From: an uncultured Leucothrix sp.
GTDB taxonomy: Bacteria; Pseudomonadota; Gammaproteobacteria; Thiotrichales; Thiotrichaceae
Length of the DNA: 7,077 nt
Assembly: GCA_938004025.1 (NCBI GenBank)
Contig: CALKXC010000100.1
Location: 1 to 7,077, forward strand
Reading direction: 5' to 3'
Shown here piece after piece: positions 5,627 to 7,077 of this stretch. The first letter of the stretch is position 1. The number at the start of each line of letters is the position of its first letter. The notes beneath the pieces were generated by a model. It did no database searches. It worked only from the letters and a program-made list of their open reading frames with translations, and was not told the DNA's origin. The translations under genes were made by a program, and so were the position numbers.

Positions 5627-5734
5627 TTACTTCCCTGACAAGATTAACGTCATTGAAAATATAGCGATAGCAACCGCAGCCACTATCGCTGCGGTTACCA
5701 TCGCCCCACGCTGCTTTCGCTTCGTGTCACTCAT
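5627..5734 (-). CDS. Small single-helix membrane protein between coxA and ctaG
   Basis: This open frame of 35 codons fills the gap between coxA and ctaG almost exactly: it starts 11 bases after the coxA stop and its TAA touches the ctaG ATG. It begins MSDTKRKQRGAM, a basic cytoplasmic head, followed by an Ala/Val/Ile-rich hydrophobic stretch (about 12-32) and a short end in SGK. This is the pattern of a positive-inside single membrane helix. Very short proteins in this position are known in proteobacterial cox clusters, some named cytochrome oxidase small assembly proteins, but I cannot show homology by eye. The ATG has only a weak purine-rich site upstream, so coupling to coxA translation is possible. 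Its role in oxidase assembly is inferred from context. Confidence 0.75.
   Translation of the reverse strand: MSDTKRKQRGAMVTAAIVAAVAIAIFSMTLILSGK
5663..5696. repeat. Two overlapping, mutually exclusive inverted repeats inside the small ORF
   Basis: AGCGATAG (5663-5670) pairs perfectly with CTATCGCT (5683-5690), and AACCGCAGC (5672-5680) pairs perfectly with GCTGCGGTT (5688-5696). The two pairs share bases 5688-5690, so only one hairpin can form fully at a time. They lie 37 or more bases upstream of the ctaG start in the transcript. They could be a by-product of alternating Ala/Val/Ile codons in a membrane helix, or an RNA switch affecting ctaG translation. Confidence 0.4.
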
Positions 5735-5745
5735 ACTTACTAATC

Positions 5746-7077
5746 TCAGTGAGCGCTGTGGCTTGATTCTTTAAGAATCAGCTCACGTGGTGGCTCTTCA
5801 GTGAAAGTATGGTAAGGAGCAGGAGTTGGTAATGTCCACTCCAAACCTTTAGCACTTTCCCAGACACGAGCTTCTTTAACTGGCTTTCCGTTACGGATGC
5901 AGTCAACAACAATGTAAGCTAATAGTATGAAGGATAGGCCGAATGCAAATCCACCGATACTAGCGATCCAGTTGAAGTCAGCAAACTGTAGAGAATAGTC
6001 AGGAATACGACGTGGCATTCCGGCTAAACCTAAGAAGTGCATAGGGAAGAACAATACGTTTACAGAGATGACCGCCCACCAGAAGTGGATAGTTGCTAGC
6101 TTCTCGTTAAACATATTTCCACACCATTTAGGCAACCAGTAGAAAACACCAGCGATAATCGAGAATAACGCTCCAGTTACTAGTACATAGTGGAAGTGAG
6201 CCACAACGAAGTAGGTATCATGGTACTGAATATCAGCAGGTACGATCCCTAGCATAAGACCTGATAGACCACCAATAGTGAACAAGATTACGAAAGCAAC
6301 TGCCCACATCATTGGAATCTCGAAGCTCATTGAGCCTCTCCACATGGTTGTTACCCAGTTAAATACTTTAACACCGGTTGGTACAGAGATCAGAATCGTC
6401 GCATACATAAAGTACATCTGACCCGCTACTGGCATACCCGTTAGGAACATGTGATGAGCCCATACAACGAATGACAGAATAGCGATTGATGCTGTTGCAT
6501 AAACCATTGAGCTGTAACCAAATAGAGGCTTACGAGCAAACGTTGGAATGATCTGAGACACGATACCAAACGCCGGAAGAATCATGATGTAAACTTCAGG
6601 GTGACCAAAGAACCAGAAGATATGCTGGAACATAACAGGATCACCACCACCCGCAGCATCAAAGAAACTGGTACCGAAGTTACGGTCAGTCAGCATCATT
6701 GTTACCGCACCAGCCAATACAGGCATTGCTGCGATCAGTAGGAATGCAGTGATAAACCAAGTCCATACGAACAAAGGCATATCCATAAGCTTCATACCAG
6801 AAGCACGAAGATTCATTACTGTTGCGATGATGTTAATTGCACCCATGATGGATGAGAAACCAAGCATGTGAATCGCAAAGATAAAGAAATCAGTACTGTC
6901 AGGTGCAAACGTTGTAGACAACGGTGCATAGAAAGTCCAACCAAATGCTGGTCCACCACCTTCCATGAACATAGTGCTCAGTAGCATCGCACCAGCAAAC
7001 GGTAGGATCCAGAAGCTCCAGTTATTCATTCTTGGAAGCGCCATATCAGGACCACCAATCATAGGTGGAATCATGAT
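5746..7077 (-). CDS. ctaD: Cytochrome c oxidase subunit I (aa3 type), 5' end outside the window
   Basis: This is the catalytic subunit that reduces O2 to water at the haem a3-CuB centre and pumps protons. The frame is open to the right edge, so the 443 visible residues are the C-terminal part of a protein usually near 530. Numbering from the first visible Met (7074): the D-channel entry region GPDMALPRMNN (Asp10, Asn17); HPEVY (158-162) with CuB His158, channel Glu160 and cross-linked Tyr162; CuB ligands His207 and His208; K-channel Lys236 in PTGVKVFNW; and YHDTYFVVAHFH (284-295), with His293 for haem a3 and His295 for haem a. The first haem a ligand is upstream of the window. Residues 343-420 closely follow the gammaproteobacterial form (HFLGLAGMPRRIPDY, EWTLPTPAPYHTF). 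All visible catalytic residues are intact, so it should be active. Confidence 0.98.
   Translation of the reverse strand: MMIPPMIGGPDMALPRMNNWSFWILPFAGAMLLSTMFMEGGGPAFGWTFYAPLSTTFAPDSTDFFIFAIHMLGFSSIMGAINIIATVMNLRASGMKLMDMPLFVWTWFITAFLLIAAMPVLAGAVTMMLTDRNFGTSFFDAAGGGDPVMFQHIFWFFGHPEVYIMILPAFGIVSQIIPTFARKPLFGYSSMVYATASIAILSFVVWAHHMFLTGMPVAGQMYFMYATILISVPTGVKVFNWVTTMWRGSMSFEIPMMWAVAFVILFTIGGLSGLMLGIVPADIQYHDTYFVVAHFHYVLVTGALFSIIAGVFYWLPKWCGNMFNEKLATIHFWWAVISVNVLFFPMHFLGLAGMPRRIPDYSLQFADFNWIASIGGFAFGLSFILLAYIVVDCIRNGKPVKEARVWESAKGLEWTLPTPAPYHTFTEEPPRELILKESSHSAH

Noticed and set aside
5529..5774. Plus-strand 81-codon open frame over the ctaG start and small ORF
   Set aside because: It is antisense to three genes; the same interval is better explained by the minus-strand small ORF with its adjacent TAAATG junction.

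Overview
The window is an aerobic respiratory-chain locus in which every recognisable gene lies on the minus strand, so transcription runs from high to low coordinates. In that order it holds: coxA (aa3-type oxidase subunit I, 5' end outside the window), a 35-residue single-helix protein, ctaG (Cox11 copper chaperone), ctaE/coxC (subunit III), a two-helix DUF2909 protein, a SURF1-like assembly factor, a membrane-anchored di-haem cytochrome c with two c5-like domains, then petA (Rieske), petB (cytochrome b) and the first 27 codons of petC (cytochrome c1). Packing is tight: TAAATG between the small ORF and ctaG, a TAATG overlap at petA/petB and an ATGA overlap at petB/petC.

The protein families and the order coxA - small ORF - ctaG - coxC - DUF2909 - SURF1 point to a gammaproteobacterium. 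The base composition is moderately A+T-leaning by eye, which would suit a marine Oceanospirillales- or Alteromonadales-like organism, but no genus can be named from this sequence. No mobile element, tRNA, rRNA, CRISPR array or sign of horizontal transfer is visible.

Functionally, the petABC products (quinol:cytochrome c reductase) and the aa3 oxidase are joined by the gene for a tethered di-haem cytochrome c, the obvious candidate to carry electrons from cytochrome c1 to the oxidase. CtaG, SURF1, DUF2909 and the small ORF are assembly or accessory functions. The usual haem A synthesis genes (ctaA, ctaB) and sco, which often follow SURF1 in related cox clusters, are not here; the di-haem cytochrome and pet genes take that place.

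The only sizeable non-coding stretch is 2061-2280, upstream of petA. It has a GC-rich hairpin (possible terminator of the cox/cytochrome unit), candidate promoter elements and several short direct and inverted repeats. The points most worth checking are a cytochrome b with roughly 60 extra C-terminal residues forming two additional predicted helices, a SURF1 gene whose conserved N-terminus lies upstream of its first standard start codon (an ATA sits where an ATGA-type start would be expected), and the bc1 / di-haem c / aa3 gene arrangement. I see no clearly new system, only unusual details in a known one.
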